Source: DASUBV01 sp035763085 (lineage in GTDB: Bacteria > Actinomycetota > Actinomycetes > Streptosporangiales > Streptosporangiaceae). From it: DNA of 37,874 bases. Under the pieces are notes generated by a model. That model saw only the letters and a list, made by a program, of their open reading frames with translations. It made no database searches and had not been told where the DNA came from. The stretch covers positions 1 through 37,874 of the forward strand of contig DASUBV010000355.1 of the NCBI GenBank assembly GCA_035763085.1, read 5' to 3'. Numbering within the stretch: the stretch's first letter is position 1; each line of letters opens with the position of its first letter. The translations under genes were made by a program, and so were the position numbers. Below are positions 12,945 to 21,492 of the stretch, piece after piece.

Positions 12945-15900
12945 CTAGCTCCCCGGGGTGCTTCCGCTGTCGGCCGGGACCTCCGCGCTGCCGGGGCCGG
13001 ACTGGCCCTGACCGCTGGGATTCCCGGCCTGCGCGGCGTGACCGAAGGGGCCAGAGTGCTCGGCATGCCCGGTGTGCTCATCGTGCCCGGCGTGCTCGGG
13101 ATGCCCGAAGCCAGCCGGACTGGTCCCGTTCTCCGCGATCCGGTGCGGCGCGGTGGCCGAGGACGGGCTGTCCGGGGCAGCGGCGTCCGGGCCGACCTGA
13201 GTCGGCTCCGCCTCCGCTGTCGCGGCCGTCTCTGCGCCGTACTGAGCCTGGCCATCCTGAGCCGGGCCATCCTGAGCGGGGCCAGCCTGAGCATGGTCAG
13301 CGGGGCTCTGGTCGGCCTGACCCGCGACTGCGGGCGGCACCTCAGCCGGGTGCGACGCGGCGGGGGTCTCGCCCGCCGGGGCCGACGCCGCCGGGGGCTG
13401 CGCCACCGGACTCGCGGCCGCCGGGTTCTCCTCCGCCACGGTCACAGCCGCCGGGGTCTGCTCCGCCGGAGTCTCCCCCGCCGGACTCGCAGCCACCGGG
13501 GTCTCCCCCGCCGCGCTCGCAGCCACCGGAGTCGGCTCCGCCTCGCCCGCCACCGCCGGGGTCTGCTCCGTCTGGGTCGAGTCCGCCGCGGTCTCCTCCG
13601 CCGGACTCGCGGCCGTCAGGGTCGGCTCTGCCTCGCCCGCGACCGCCCCGCTTGCGGCGGCGGCCGACCCAGCCGACGTGGCTTCGGGCCGTGCTGCCTC
13701 AGCGGGCGTCTCCTCGGGGCGCCCAGCCTCAGGAGGCGCAGCCTCGGCCCGCCCAGCCTCAGCCGGGGTCTCCTCAGCATGCGCTGCCTCAGCCGGCGCC
13801 TCGGCCCGCCCTGCCTCCGCCGGGGTCTCCCCAGCCGGGGTCGGCTGAGCCGGAGCAGGCGTGACGGGCTCGGCCGGGCCGGCGCTGCGCACCACACGCC
13901 CGCGGCGACGCCGCCCGCCCTCCTGGCTGCCCGCCCGCACGGAACTGTCCACCGGGGCTGAGCTGTCCTGAGCACCGGCATCGCTGCCGTGCTCCGCGCG
14001 CGGGCCATCGCCGTGCGAGGCGTCGACATGCGAGCCATCGCCGGAGTCATGAGCCCGGCCGTCGCCGGCGTGCGCGTGCTCCCGGCCGTTCCGGTGCTCG
14101 GTGTCCTCAGCCCGCGGCCCGTCGGCATGCTCCGCGCCGCGATCCCGGTCGGCACCGCCGTTGCCGGACTGGCCGTTACCAGACTGCCCGTTGCCGGGCT
14201 GCTCGGTGCCGGGGTGACTGGCCGCCTCGTCGCCGCGGGAGCCGCCCCGGCTCCGGCCGCCACGCGAGCGGCTGCGTGACTTGCCCTCGTCCTTGCCGCG
14301 GCCGTCCTCGTGGCCGCGCGCCGGGGAGTGGTCCACTGGCTCCATCGAGACCAGCACGCCCCGGCCGTTGCAGTGCTCGCAGGTGACCGAGAACGCCTCC
14401 AGCAGCCCCGAGCCGACCCGCTTGCGGGTCATCTGGACCAGGCCGAGCGAGGTCACCTCGGCCACCTGGTGCTTGGTCCGGTCCCGGGCCAGGCACTCCA
14501 GCAGCCGCCGGAGCACCAGCTCGCGGTTGCTCTCCAGGACCATGTCGATGAAGTCGATGACGATGATCCCGCCCAGGTCCCGGAGCCGGAGCTGCCGGAC
14601 GATCTCCTCGGCGGCCTCCAGGTTATTGCGGGTTACCGTCTGCTCGAGGTTGCCGCCCTGGCCGGTGAACTTGCCGGTGTTGACGTCGATGACCGTCATG
14701 GCCTCGGTGTGGTCAATGACCAGCGAGCCGCCGCTGGGCAGCCACACCTTGCGCTCCAGCGCCTTGGCCAGCTGCTCGTCGATGCGGTAGGCGTTGAAGA
14801 CGTCCTTGTCGTCCTGCCAGCGCTCGAGCCGCTCGGCGAGATGCGGCGCCACGTAGCGCACATACTCATCGACCATGTCCCACTCGCCGTCGCTGGCGAT
14901 GACGAGCTTGCTGAAGTCCTCGTTGAAGATGTCCCGGACCACCCGGATGGTGAGGTCAGGCTCGCTGTACAGCAGCTCGGGAGCGGACGCGGTCTTGGCC
15001 TTGCGCTCGATGGCCTCCCACTGGGCGGCAAGCCGGGATACGTCGCGCGCGAGCTCCTCTTCCGAGGCGCCCTCGGCGGCGGTGCGGACGATGACACCGG
15101 CGCCCTCGGGCATGACCTGCTTGAGGATCTGCTTGAGCCGGGTGCGCTCGGTGTCCGGCAGCTTGCGGCTGATGCCGGTCATGCTGGCACCGGGGACGTA
15201 GACCAGGTACCGGCCGGGCAGGCTGATCTGGCTAGTCAGCCGGGCGCCCTTGTGGCCGATCGGGTCCTTGGTGACCTGCACCAGGATGGACTGGCCGGAT
15301 TTGAGCGCGGACTCGATGCGCTTGGACTCGCCCTCCAGCCCGCTGGCGTCGAAGTTGACCTCGCCCGCGTACAGGACTGCGTTGCGGCCCTTGCCGATGT
15401 CGACGAATGCCGCCTCCATCGAGGGCAGCACGTTCTGCACCTTGCCGAGGTAGACGTTGCCCACGTAGGACTGGTGGCTGGCCTTGTCGACGTAGTGCTC
15501 GACCAGGACACCGTCTTCGAGCACCGCAATCTGGGTGCGGTCGCCGCGCTGGCGGACCACCATGACCCGCTGAACGGCCTCGCGGCGAGCCAGGAACTCC
15601 GATTCGGTGATGATCGGCGGGCGGCGGCGGCCGGACTCGCGGCCCTCTCGCCGGCGCTGCCGCTTGGCCTCCAGCCGGGTCGAGCCCTTGACTCCCCGGA
15701 CATCGGACACGTCAGCGGCCGCCCGCGGCTGGCGGACGTGCACGACAGTGTTCGGCGGGTCGTCCGCGGAGCCGTCGCCTCCCTCTCCGCCCGAGCCGCT
15801 GCGGCGGCGCCGCCGACGGCGGCGGCCCGAGGCGGTGCCGTCGTCGGCATCCTCCGGCCCGGCCGACTGGTCCGAGCTGCCGGCGGCGGACTCGCCGTCG

Positions 15901-17168
15901 CCCTCGGCCTGCTGGTCAGCGGGCGGGCTGGTGGTCTCGGCGCTGTCCTCGGCACCGGTCTTCTTGCCGTGGCCGCGCCCGCCGCGCCGACGACGGCGGG
16001 AGCCGCCCTCGCCGTCCTCGGAGGCCTCGGCACCGGAGCCGGACTGGCCCTGGCCCTGGCCCTGGCCGGAGTCGGCCGGCTCGGCCGCCGCCGCGGACTC
16101 TGCCTTGCGGCGGCTGCCGCCGCCCGCGGGCGGCGCGGTACTCATGTCCGGCGCCTGGAAGATGGCGACCGGCGGCTGGAAGGTCACCGCCGGGATGCCC
16201 GTGGCTCCCGGTGCCGCAGCGGCCGGGCCCTCCCCGGCCCCGGCGTAGCCAGCCGGCCCGGCCGGGACGAAGGCCGGCTGCCCGGCTGCCGGCGCACCAG
16301 GGCCGGCGGGCTGACCGCCGGCGGACGCGCCACCGGGCGCCTGGCCACCTGAGGACTGACGGCTGGCGGACGTGCTGCCGGCGGACCTGCCAGTCCCGGC
16401 CGGCGAGCCAGGCTCACCCTCGGCCGGCCCGTCCTGGGCCTTCTCGGCCGCCTTAGCCTTGGCCGCGGCAGTGCCGCGCCGCGACCGGGACCGGGACGGC
16501 GGGGCCGTCTTGCCGGCCTCGCCCTGGCCGTCGCCTGCGCCCGTGCTGGCGCCCGGGCTGGCGTCAGCGGCGGCCGGGCTGGCGCTGGCTGCCCCGGGCT
16601 GGCTCGCTGCCTCGGCCGCGCCCGGCTCGCTGCCGGGGGTACTGCGGCGGGGCCGGCGTCGCCGGCTCGGGGCCGGTTCCTCGCTGGCAGCTGGCGGGGC
16701 GGCTGCCCCGGCCGGGGCGCCAGTCCCGGATGCCCCCGCAGCCGCCGAAGTCTCAGCCGTCCGGGCCTTCCCGGCAGTCCGGGAAGTCCCGGATCGCCCG
16801 GACGCCGCCTCAGCAGGCCCGGAGCTCCCTGGGTCGCCAGAGGTCTCAGCGGTCCCGGCAGTCCCGGCAGCGCCCCCGCCCGGGGCGGCCGCGCTCCCTG
16901 CGGGAGTACCGGGCGGCTGGCCAGCCGGGTTCCCGGCGCCAGCAGAACTGCCGCCAGGCACACCAGAACCAGGCTCACCGGAACCGGGCGAACTTGCCGC
17001 CGGCGCGCCGTCCGCCGGCGGGACTGCGTCGCCGTCCGGCGGCCCGGCTGGCCGGCTTACCGCCCGGCGGGCCCGGCGCAGCAGCCTGCGTCCCTGGCCT
17101 TCAGCCTCCTGGCCAGCCTCTGCTGACCCATCATGTATGTCCTTGCTCTGTCGCTCGATCTCGAGCAT
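12945..17168 (-). CDS. rne: Ribonuclease E/G with long low-complexity arms
   Basis: Endoribonuclease for mRNA decay and rRNA/tRNA maturation, 1407 aa. The catalytic core lies in the middle (about 515-940): S1 domain (VGNVYLGKVQNVLPSMEAAFVDIGKGRNAVLY), the DNase-I-like domain with the two metal-binding aspartates (VIDVNTGKFTG near 826, IIVIDFIDM near 874), and the zinc-link CEHC near 928. Both sides are intrinsically disordered. The N-terminal arm of about 510 residues is Ala/Gly/Pro/Ser-rich with Arg clusters (SRRRRRGGRGHGKK, GRRRRRRRRSG). The C-terminal arm of about 460 residues has degenerate AGETPA/AEAGRAE repeats and ends with a His-rich HAGHDEHTGHAEHSG piece. The ATG at 17168 has GGGAGAGA upstream and overlaps the DUF2344 gene by 38 nt. 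Disordered arms usually bind partner enzymes, RNA or membrane. Confidence 0.96.
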   Translation of the reverse strand: MLEIERQSKDIHDGSAEAGQEAEGQGRRLLRRARRAVSRPAGPPDGDAVPPADGAPAASSPGSGEPGSGVPGGSSAGAGNPAGQPPGTPAGSAAAPGGGAAGTAGTAETSGDPGSSGPAEAASGRSGTSRTAGKARTAETSAAAGASGTGAPAGAAAPPAASEEPAPSRRRRPRRSTPGSEPGAAEAASQPGAASASPAAADASPGASTGAGDGQGEAGKTAPPSRSRSRRGTAAAKAKAAEKAQDGPAEGEPGSPAGTGRSAGSTSASRQSSGGQAPGGASAGGQPAGPGAPAAGQPAFVPAGPAGYAGAGEGPAAAAPGATGIPAVTFQPPVAIFQAPDMSTAPPAGGGSRRKAESAAAAEPADSGQGQGQGQSGSGAEASEDGEGGSRRRRRGGRGHGKKTGAEDSAETTSPPADQQAEGDGESAAGSSDQSAGPEDADDGTASGRRRRRRRRSGSGGEGGDGSADDPPNTVVHVRQPRAAADVSDVRGVKGSTRLEAKRQRRREGRESGRRRPPIITESEFLARREAVQRVMVVRQRGDRTQIAVLEDGVLVEHYVDKASHQSYVGNVYLGKVQNVLPSMEAAFVDIGKGRNAVLYAGEVNFDASGLEGESKRIESALKSGQSILVQVTKDPIGHKGARLTSQISLPGRYLVYVPGASMTGISRKLPDTERTRLKQILKQVMPEGAGVIVRTAAEGASEEELARDVSRLAAQWEAIERKAKTASAPELLYSEPDLTIRVVRDIFNEDFSKLVIASDGEWDMVDEYVRYVAPHLAERLERWQDDKDVFNAYRIDEQLAKALERKVWLPSGGSLVIDHTEAMTVIDVNTGKFTGQGGNLEQTVTRNNLEAAEEIVRQLRLRDLGGIIVIDFIDMVLESNRELVLRRLLECLARDRTKHQVAEVTSLGLVQMTRKRVGSGLLEAFSVTCEHCNGRGVLVSMEPVDHSPARGHEDGRGKDEGKSRSRSRGGRSRGGSRGDEAASHPGTEQPGNGQSGNGQSGNGGADRDRGAEHADGPRAEDTEHRNGREHAHAGDGRAHDSGDGSHVDASHGDGPRAEHGSDAGAQDSSAPVDSSVRAGSQEGGRRRRGRVVRSAGPAEPVTPAPAQPTPAGETPAEAGRAEAPAEAAHAEETPAEAGRAEAAPPEAGRPEETPAEAARPEATSAGSAAAASGAVAGEAEPTLTAASPAEETAADSTQTEQTPAVAGEAEPTPVAASAAGETPVAASPAGETPAEQTPAAVTVAEENPAAASPVAQPPAASAPAGETPAASHPAEVPPAVAGQADQSPADHAQAGPAQDGPAQDGQAQYGAETAATAEAEPTQVGPDAAAPDSPSSATAPHRIAENGTSPAGFGHPEHAGHDEHTGHAEHSGPFGHAAQAGNPSGQGQSGPGSAEVPADSGSTPGS

Positions 17169-18114
17169 GCGGGCAATCTCTCCCGTCAGGCTCCCGGGCG
17201 CTGCCGGCCACGCCGGGCCGTCCCGCGCCGCGCGGGAGCTGTTCGTACGCGCTCTCTGGTGCGGCGCATGTGACTTCTGCGCTTCCCGCATCCAGGCGCG
17301 TTGCCTTTTCCTGTTCCTGGTCCGCGCGCCCGCCTTGCGGCCGGGGCGATCCTGCCCCGGCGGCGGCGCTGGCCCCGGCTGCGGCGCCAGCGGGCGCAGC
17401 AGCCTCCGGCGCGAGCGGACCCTGTGCTAGCCGGGTCACCAGCGGCGGTGACGACGGTGCGAGAGCCGACATGCCGCGGAGCGCAGCCAGGATGTCATCG
17501 GGTCGGACGGCAGGTGTCATGTGCCGAACAACCATTCGAAGTATCGCACATCCGGCGTCGTGCTCCGGTGTGGCGCGCCGGTCTAGCTCCATGGTCAGCA
17601 CGGCGGCACGGGTGTCGAGCCGCCGGACTCCCTTGCTGGTCAGGCGGTCGACCTCCGCGGTAGCGGCAGCCATGAACGCCTGGACTGCCCGGGCCGCGTC
17701 CGCTGGCGCGACGCCGGGCAGGACAATCTGCCATTCCGAGGCCTCCAGCCGCAGCGCCTCCGGCGCCACGGCCAGGTCTGTGACCTCCATCACGTCGATC
17801 CCCGCCGGCAGCGCGGCGTCCAGCCGGACCCGCACCTCCTCGGGGATGCACATGCCGGTGAGTGCGATCTCCAGGAACTCGGCCTCACTGGCCGCACCTG
17901 TCGGCGCCCCGCCGGAGTAAGAAATCTTGGGATGCGGCGAGAAGCCAGCGGAATAGGCGACTGGCAGCCCAGCCTTCCGAACTCCCCGTTCGACCGCACG
18001 CGCGATATCCCTATGGCTCGCAAAACGCATCCTTGTGCGCTTAGCGTACCTGATGGCCAGCCGCTGAACCGCTGGTGGCGGGGCTGGTGACGAGGGCTGG
18101 GGGCGCGCAGGCAC
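17131..18114 (-). CDS. DUF2344 protein (TIGR03936 family), partner of the radical SAM protein
   Basis: A 327-aa protein with the family N-terminus QRLAIRYAKRTRMRFASHRDIARAVERGVRKAGLPVAYSAGFSPHPKISY and the conserved EAEFLEIALTG and LPAGIDVMEVTDL stretches. In many bacteria this domain is fused to, or encoded right after, the TIGR03960 radical SAM protein; its function is not established, and a role in RNA or ribosome modification is only inferred from context. Its GTG start overlaps the upstream stop as TAGTG (1 nt), and it overlaps rne by 38 nt, so the three are translationally linked. The last 100 residues (after about 225) are Ala/Gly-rich and look disordered. Confidence 0.9.
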   Translation of the reverse strand: MPARPQPSSPAPPPAVQRLAIRYAKRTRMRFASHRDIARAVERGVRKAGLPVAYSAGFSPHPKISYSGGAPTGAASEAEFLEIALTGMCIPEEVRVRLDAALPAGIDVMEVTDLAVAPEALRLEASEWQIVLPGVAPADAARAVQAFMAAATAEVDRLTSKGVRRLDTRAAVLTMELDRRATPEHDAGCAILRMVVRHMTPAVRPDDILAALRGMSALAPSSPPLVTRLAQGPLAPEAAAPAGAAAGASAAAGAGSPRPQGGRADQEQEKATRLDAGSAEVTCAAPESAYEQLPRGAGRPGVAGSAREPDGRDCPHARDRATEQGHT

Positions 18115-20192
18115 TAAGCCGGGCCCCCCGCCGAAGTCCCGCCGGGCACGCTTACGCTACTGACGAAAACGCCCGCCGCGGCATTGCCATTCCCGGCCCC
18201 GGAATCCCGGCCGGGCGCGGAACCTCCGCCCGGCTCGCTGCCGGTTCCCGGCGCGGCGGCCTCGCCCGCCACTGTCAGCGGCAGCAGGCGCCTGCCCGTG
18301 GGGCCGGTCTCGATCTGGGTGTCCATCGCGGGGCACACCCCGCACTCAAAGCAGGGCGACCACCGGCAGTCCTCGACCTCCGCCGGCGCCGGGTCGATCG
18401 CGGCCAGCCAGTCCTGCCACATCCAGTCCCGGTCCAGCCCGGCATCCAGGTGATCCCAGGGCAGCACCTCGTTGTAGGGCCGCTCCCGGGTGGTGTACCA
18501 GGCCAGGTCCACGCCGTCGGCGGCCAGCGCCTCGGCGGCGCAGCGCTCCCAGCGGTCATAGGAGAAGGTCTCGCTCCAGCCGTCGAACCGGGCGCCGTCC
18601 TCCCAGGCCCGGCGGATCACCTTGGCTACCCGCCGGTCGCCCCGCGACAGCAGGCCCTCCACCATCGACGGCCGGCCGTCGTGGTAGCGGAAGCCGATCG
18701 ACCGGCTGATGGATCGGTCGGCCCGGATGGCATCGCCCAGGGCCCGGAGCCGTGCGTCCACCGTCTGGTAGTCGCACTGCGCCGCCCACTGGAACGGGGT
18801 GTGCGGCTTGGGCACGAACCCGCCGATGGAGACCGTGCAGCGGATGTCCCGGCGGCCGCTGGCCGCCCGGCCGGCCTCGATGACCCGGCGCGCGACCCGC
18901 GCGATGGCCAGCACATCCTCGTCGGTCTCGGTCGGCAGCCCGCACATGAAGTAGAGCTTCACCTGGCGCCAGCCGCTGGCGTAGGCCGTGCTCACCGTCT
19001 TGATCAGGTCATCCTCGGTGACCATCTTGTTGATCACCTTGCGGATCCGGTCGGTCCCGCCCTCCGGGGCGAAGGTCAGCCCGGAGCGACGGCCGTTGCG
19101 GCTCAGCTCGTCGGCCAGGGTGACGTTGAACGCGTCCACCCGGGTGGAGGGCAGCGACAGGCTGGTCGCCGTGCCCTCATACCGGTCGGCCAGGTCCACG
19201 GCGATCTCGTTGATCTCACTGTGGTCGGCGCTCGACAGCGACAGCAGCCCGACCTCGCTGAACCCGCTGTTGCGCAGCCCGGCCTCGACCATGTCCCCGA
19301 TCGTGGTGATCGACCGCTCGCGGACCGGCCGGGTGATCATGCCGGCCTGGCAGAACCGGCAGCCCCGGGTGCAGCCGCGGAAGATCTCCACGCTGAACCG
19401 CTCGTGCACCGACTCGTGCACCGGCACGATCGGCTGCCGCGGGTAGGGCCAGCTGTCCAGGTCGGTCACGGTGTGCTTTCCCACGCTGCGCGGGACGCCG
19501 GGCCGGTTGGGGGTCACCTTGCCGATGGCCCCGCCGGGCAGGTACTGCACGTCATAGAAACGCGGCACGTAGACGCCGCCGGAGGCAGCCAGCCGCAGCA
19601 GCAGCCCGTCGCGGCCGCCGGGCCGCCCGGCCGCCTTCCAGCCCCGGATCAGGTCGGTGATGGCCAGCACCGCCTGCTCGCCGTCACCCAGTACCGCCCC
19701 GTCGATGAACTCCGCGATCGGCTCGGGGTTGAACGCGGCGTGCCCGCCGGCCAGCACCACGGGGTCATCGCTGCCCCGGTCGGCGGCCGACAGCGGGATG
19801 CCGGCCAGGTCCAGCGCCGAGAGCAGGTTGGTGTAGCCCAGCTCGGTCGCGAAGCTCACGCCCAGCACGTCGAAGGCGCGGACTGGCCGGTGACCGTCCA
19901 CGGTGAACTGCGGCACCTGGTGCTCGCGCATCAGCTGCTCCAGGTCCGGCCAGACGCTGTAGGTGCGCTCGGCGAGCACGTCGTCGCGCTCGTTGAGCAC
20001 CTCGTACAGGATCTGGATGCCCTGGTTGGGCACGCCGACCTCGTAGGCGTCCGGGTACATCAGCGCCCACCGCACGCGCGCGGAGTCCCACTCCTTGACG
20101 ACAGAGTTGAGCTCGCCGCCGACGTACTGGATGGGCTTTTTCACCAGCGGGAGCAGCGGCTCGAGTTCGGGATACACCGACTGCACGGACAT
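18114..20192 (-). CDS. B12-binding-domain radical SAM protein (TIGR03960 family)
   Basis: A 692-aa radical SAM protein. The N-terminal half (about 1-240) resembles a B12-binding fold (WALMYPDAYEVGVPNQGIQILYEVLN, VLAGGHAAFNPEPIAEFIDGAVLGDGE). The radical SAM core starts with the 4Fe-4S motif CxxxCxxC in FRGCTRGCRFCQAG (near 275). A second cysteine cluster, DCRWSPCFECGVCPA, lies near the C-terminus, followed by a disordered tail. The reaction of this family is not known to me; kin such as MiaB and RimO modify tRNA and ribosomal protein uS12. The start is the ATG at 20192; no SD is present, and TACCCT ends 6 nt before it, so the mRNA may be leaderless. It is the first gene of the operon with DUF2344 and rne. 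Confidence 0.92.
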   Translation of the reverse strand: MSVQSVYPELEPLLPLVKKPIQYVGGELNSVVKEWDSARVRWALMYPDAYEVGVPNQGIQILYEVLNERDDVLAERTYSVWPDLEQLMREHQVPQFTVDGHRPVRAFDVLGVSFATELGYTNLLSALDLAGIPLSAADRGSDDPVVLAGGHAAFNPEPIAEFIDGAVLGDGEQAVLAITDLIRGWKAAGRPGGRDGLLLRLAASGGVYVPRFYDVQYLPGGAIGKVTPNRPGVPRSVGKHTVTDLDSWPYPRQPIVPVHESVHERFSVEIFRGCTRGCRFCQAGMITRPVRERSITTIGDMVEAGLRNSGFSEVGLLSLSSADHSEINEIAVDLADRYEGTATSLSLPSTRVDAFNVTLADELSRNGRRSGLTFAPEGGTDRIRKVINKMVTEDDLIKTVSTAYASGWRQVKLYFMCGLPTETDEDVLAIARVARRVIEAGRAASGRRDIRCTVSIGGFVPKPHTPFQWAAQCDYQTVDARLRALGDAIRADRSISRSIGFRYHDGRPSMVEGLLSRGDRRVAKVIRRAWEDGARFDGWSETFSYDRWERCAAEALAADGVDLAWYTTRERPYNEVLPWDHLDAGLDRDWMWQDWLAAIDPAPAEVEDCRWSPCFECGVCPAMDTQIETGPTGRRLLPLTVAGEAAAPGTGSEPGGGSAPGRDSGAGNGNAAAGVFVSSVSVPGGTSAGGPA

Positions 20193-20198
20193 CGTTAC

Positions 20199-20204
20199 AG
20201 GGTA
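20199..20204 (-). promoter_or_regulatory. -10 box placed for a leaderless radical SAM mRNA
   Basis: TACCCT on the minus strand ends 6 nt before the ATG at 20192. No SD is visible and no clear -35. It would start the radical SAM - DUF2344 - rne operon. Confidence 0.4.
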
Positions 20205-20370
20205 CCGACCGCCATCAGTGCCCGCGCGGGCCCGCCGGCGGCCGAACTGGTGACGCCGGGTAGTCGTATTCCGATGAAACCGGCTGCTAAGGTATGGCTT
20301 TCTGAACGGGCGGCGCAGCGGGTCTGGCGTGCCCGCGGATCTCGGCACCGGGTAACCGGGGAGGTAAGAG

Positions 20371-21435
20371 GTGCACGTCGACCCGTACATCATCCTGGGC
20401 AGTGCCGTCGTCGGACTCCTGGTCGGCCTGACCGGCGCGGGCGGCGGGGCACTGATGACCCCGATGCTGATCCTCCTGTTCGGTGTCAAGCCGTCGACCG
20501 CCATCTCCAGTGACCTGGTCGCCGCGGTGCTGATGCGCCCCGTCGGCGCGGCAGTCCACCTGCGCAAGGGCACGGTGAACCTCAAGATGGTGGGCTGGCT
20601 GGTATGCGGCTCAGTCCCGATGGCCTTCGTCGGCTCCTACTTTCTGCACTTGCTGGGCAACTCCTCCTCGGCCCAGGACAATGTCGAGATCGCCCTGGGC
20701 ACGGCCCTGCTTATCGGGGCCGGCGCCATGGTGCTGCGGTACGTGCTGGACTGGCGGACCGGCCAGCAGCGGCTGGCCAGGGCCAGCGAGCTCGTCCCCC
20801 GGCCGCTGCTGACGGTCGCCATCGGGGCCATCGGCGGCATCATCGTGGGCATGACCTCGGTCGGGTCGGGGTCGCTGATGATCGTGCTGCTGCTGTTCCT
20901 GTACCCGGCGATCAGCGCCGGCCAGCTCGTCGGCACCGACCTGACGCAGGCCGTGCCGCTGACGCTGGCCGCAGCGCTGGGAGCGCTGGCGTTCGGCAGC
21001 GTCCAGTTCGCGGTCACCACCTCGATCGTGATCGGCAGCATCCCGGCGGTGCTGATCGGCTCGTTCCTGTCCTCACGTGCCCCGGACAAGTTCATCCGGC
21101 CGGCGATCACCTTCGTGATCTTCGCCTCCGGGCTGAAGTACGTCGGCATCGGCACCACCGCGCTGGGCTGGATCCTGGTCGTGGTGGTGCTGGTCTCGGC
21201 GGTGGCCTGGCTGGCCGTCGTCCGGCCCTGGGTCAACGGCCGCGCTCGCGGGCCGGCCGCCGCGTCCGCCGGAAACGGCGCTGCCGCCTCCGGGTCATTC
21301 ACCGCCGGCGCCGATGACGGGGGCGGGGGCAGCGGCGGGGGCGGCAGCGGAGGCGACGGCAACGGCCAGTCCCCCGGCTCGGCGAACGGGCGCGCGGCAT
21401 CCGATGCCGACGAGGCTCCCGCCCCGCCCGGCTGA
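20371..21435 (+). CDS. TauE/SafE-family membrane transporter (sulfite exporter-like)
   Basis: An integral membrane protein of 354 aa with about eight hydrophobic segments and the two family repeats: GLLVGLTGAGGGALMTPMLILLFGVKPSTAISSDLVAA near the N-terminus and GIIVGMTSVGSGSLMIVLLLFLYP followed by GTDLTQAVPLTLAAALG in the second half. The family moves sulfite, sulfonates or other small anions, and the direction and substrate cannot be told here. After residue 295 comes a cytoplasmic Gly/Ser/Ala tail of about 60 residues that looks disordered. It starts with GTG at 20371 and has GGAGGT just upstream. It is a single-gene unit, divergent from the radical SAM operon and convergent with rodA, from which it is separated by a 42-nt perfect palindrome. 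Confidence 0.9.
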   Translation: MHVDPYIILGSAVVGLLVGLTGAGGGALMTPMLILLFGVKPSTAISSDLVAAVLMRPVGAAVHLRKGTVNLKMVGWLVCGSVPMAFVGSYFLHLLGNSSSAQDNVEIALGTALLIGAGAMVLRYVLDWRTGQQRLARASELVPRPLLTVAIGAIGGIIVGMTSVGSGSLMIVLLLFLYPAISAGQLVGTDLTQAVPLTLAAALGALAFGSVQFAVTTSIVIGSIPAVLIGSFLSSRAPDKFIRPAITFVIFASGLKYVGIGTTALGWILVVVVLVSAVAWLAVVRPWVNGRARGPAAASAGNGAAASGSFTAGADDGGGGSGGGGSGGDGNGQSPGSANGRAASDADEAPAPPG

Positions 21436-21445
21436 CCGCTGGCAT

Positions 21446-21487
21446 CATGACGGGACCCCGCTGCCCGGGCAGCGGGGTCCCGTCATG
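21446..21487. terminator. Bidirectional terminator: 42-nt perfect palindrome
   Basis: Positions 21446-21466 are exactly the reverse complement of 21467-21487 (21 bp each), centred on CCC|GGG. It fills the 57-bp gap between the TauE-like gene stop and the rodA stop, and would end both transcripts. No U-tract on either side. Confidence 0.85.
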
Positions 21488-21492
21488 TGCAG

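Noticed and set aside
13340..13860. Repeated GC-rich units that could suggest a repeat array or CRISPR
   Set aside because: They are in-frame degenerate repeats coding for the AGETPA-type tail of RNase E/G. No constant repeat-spacer structure exists.
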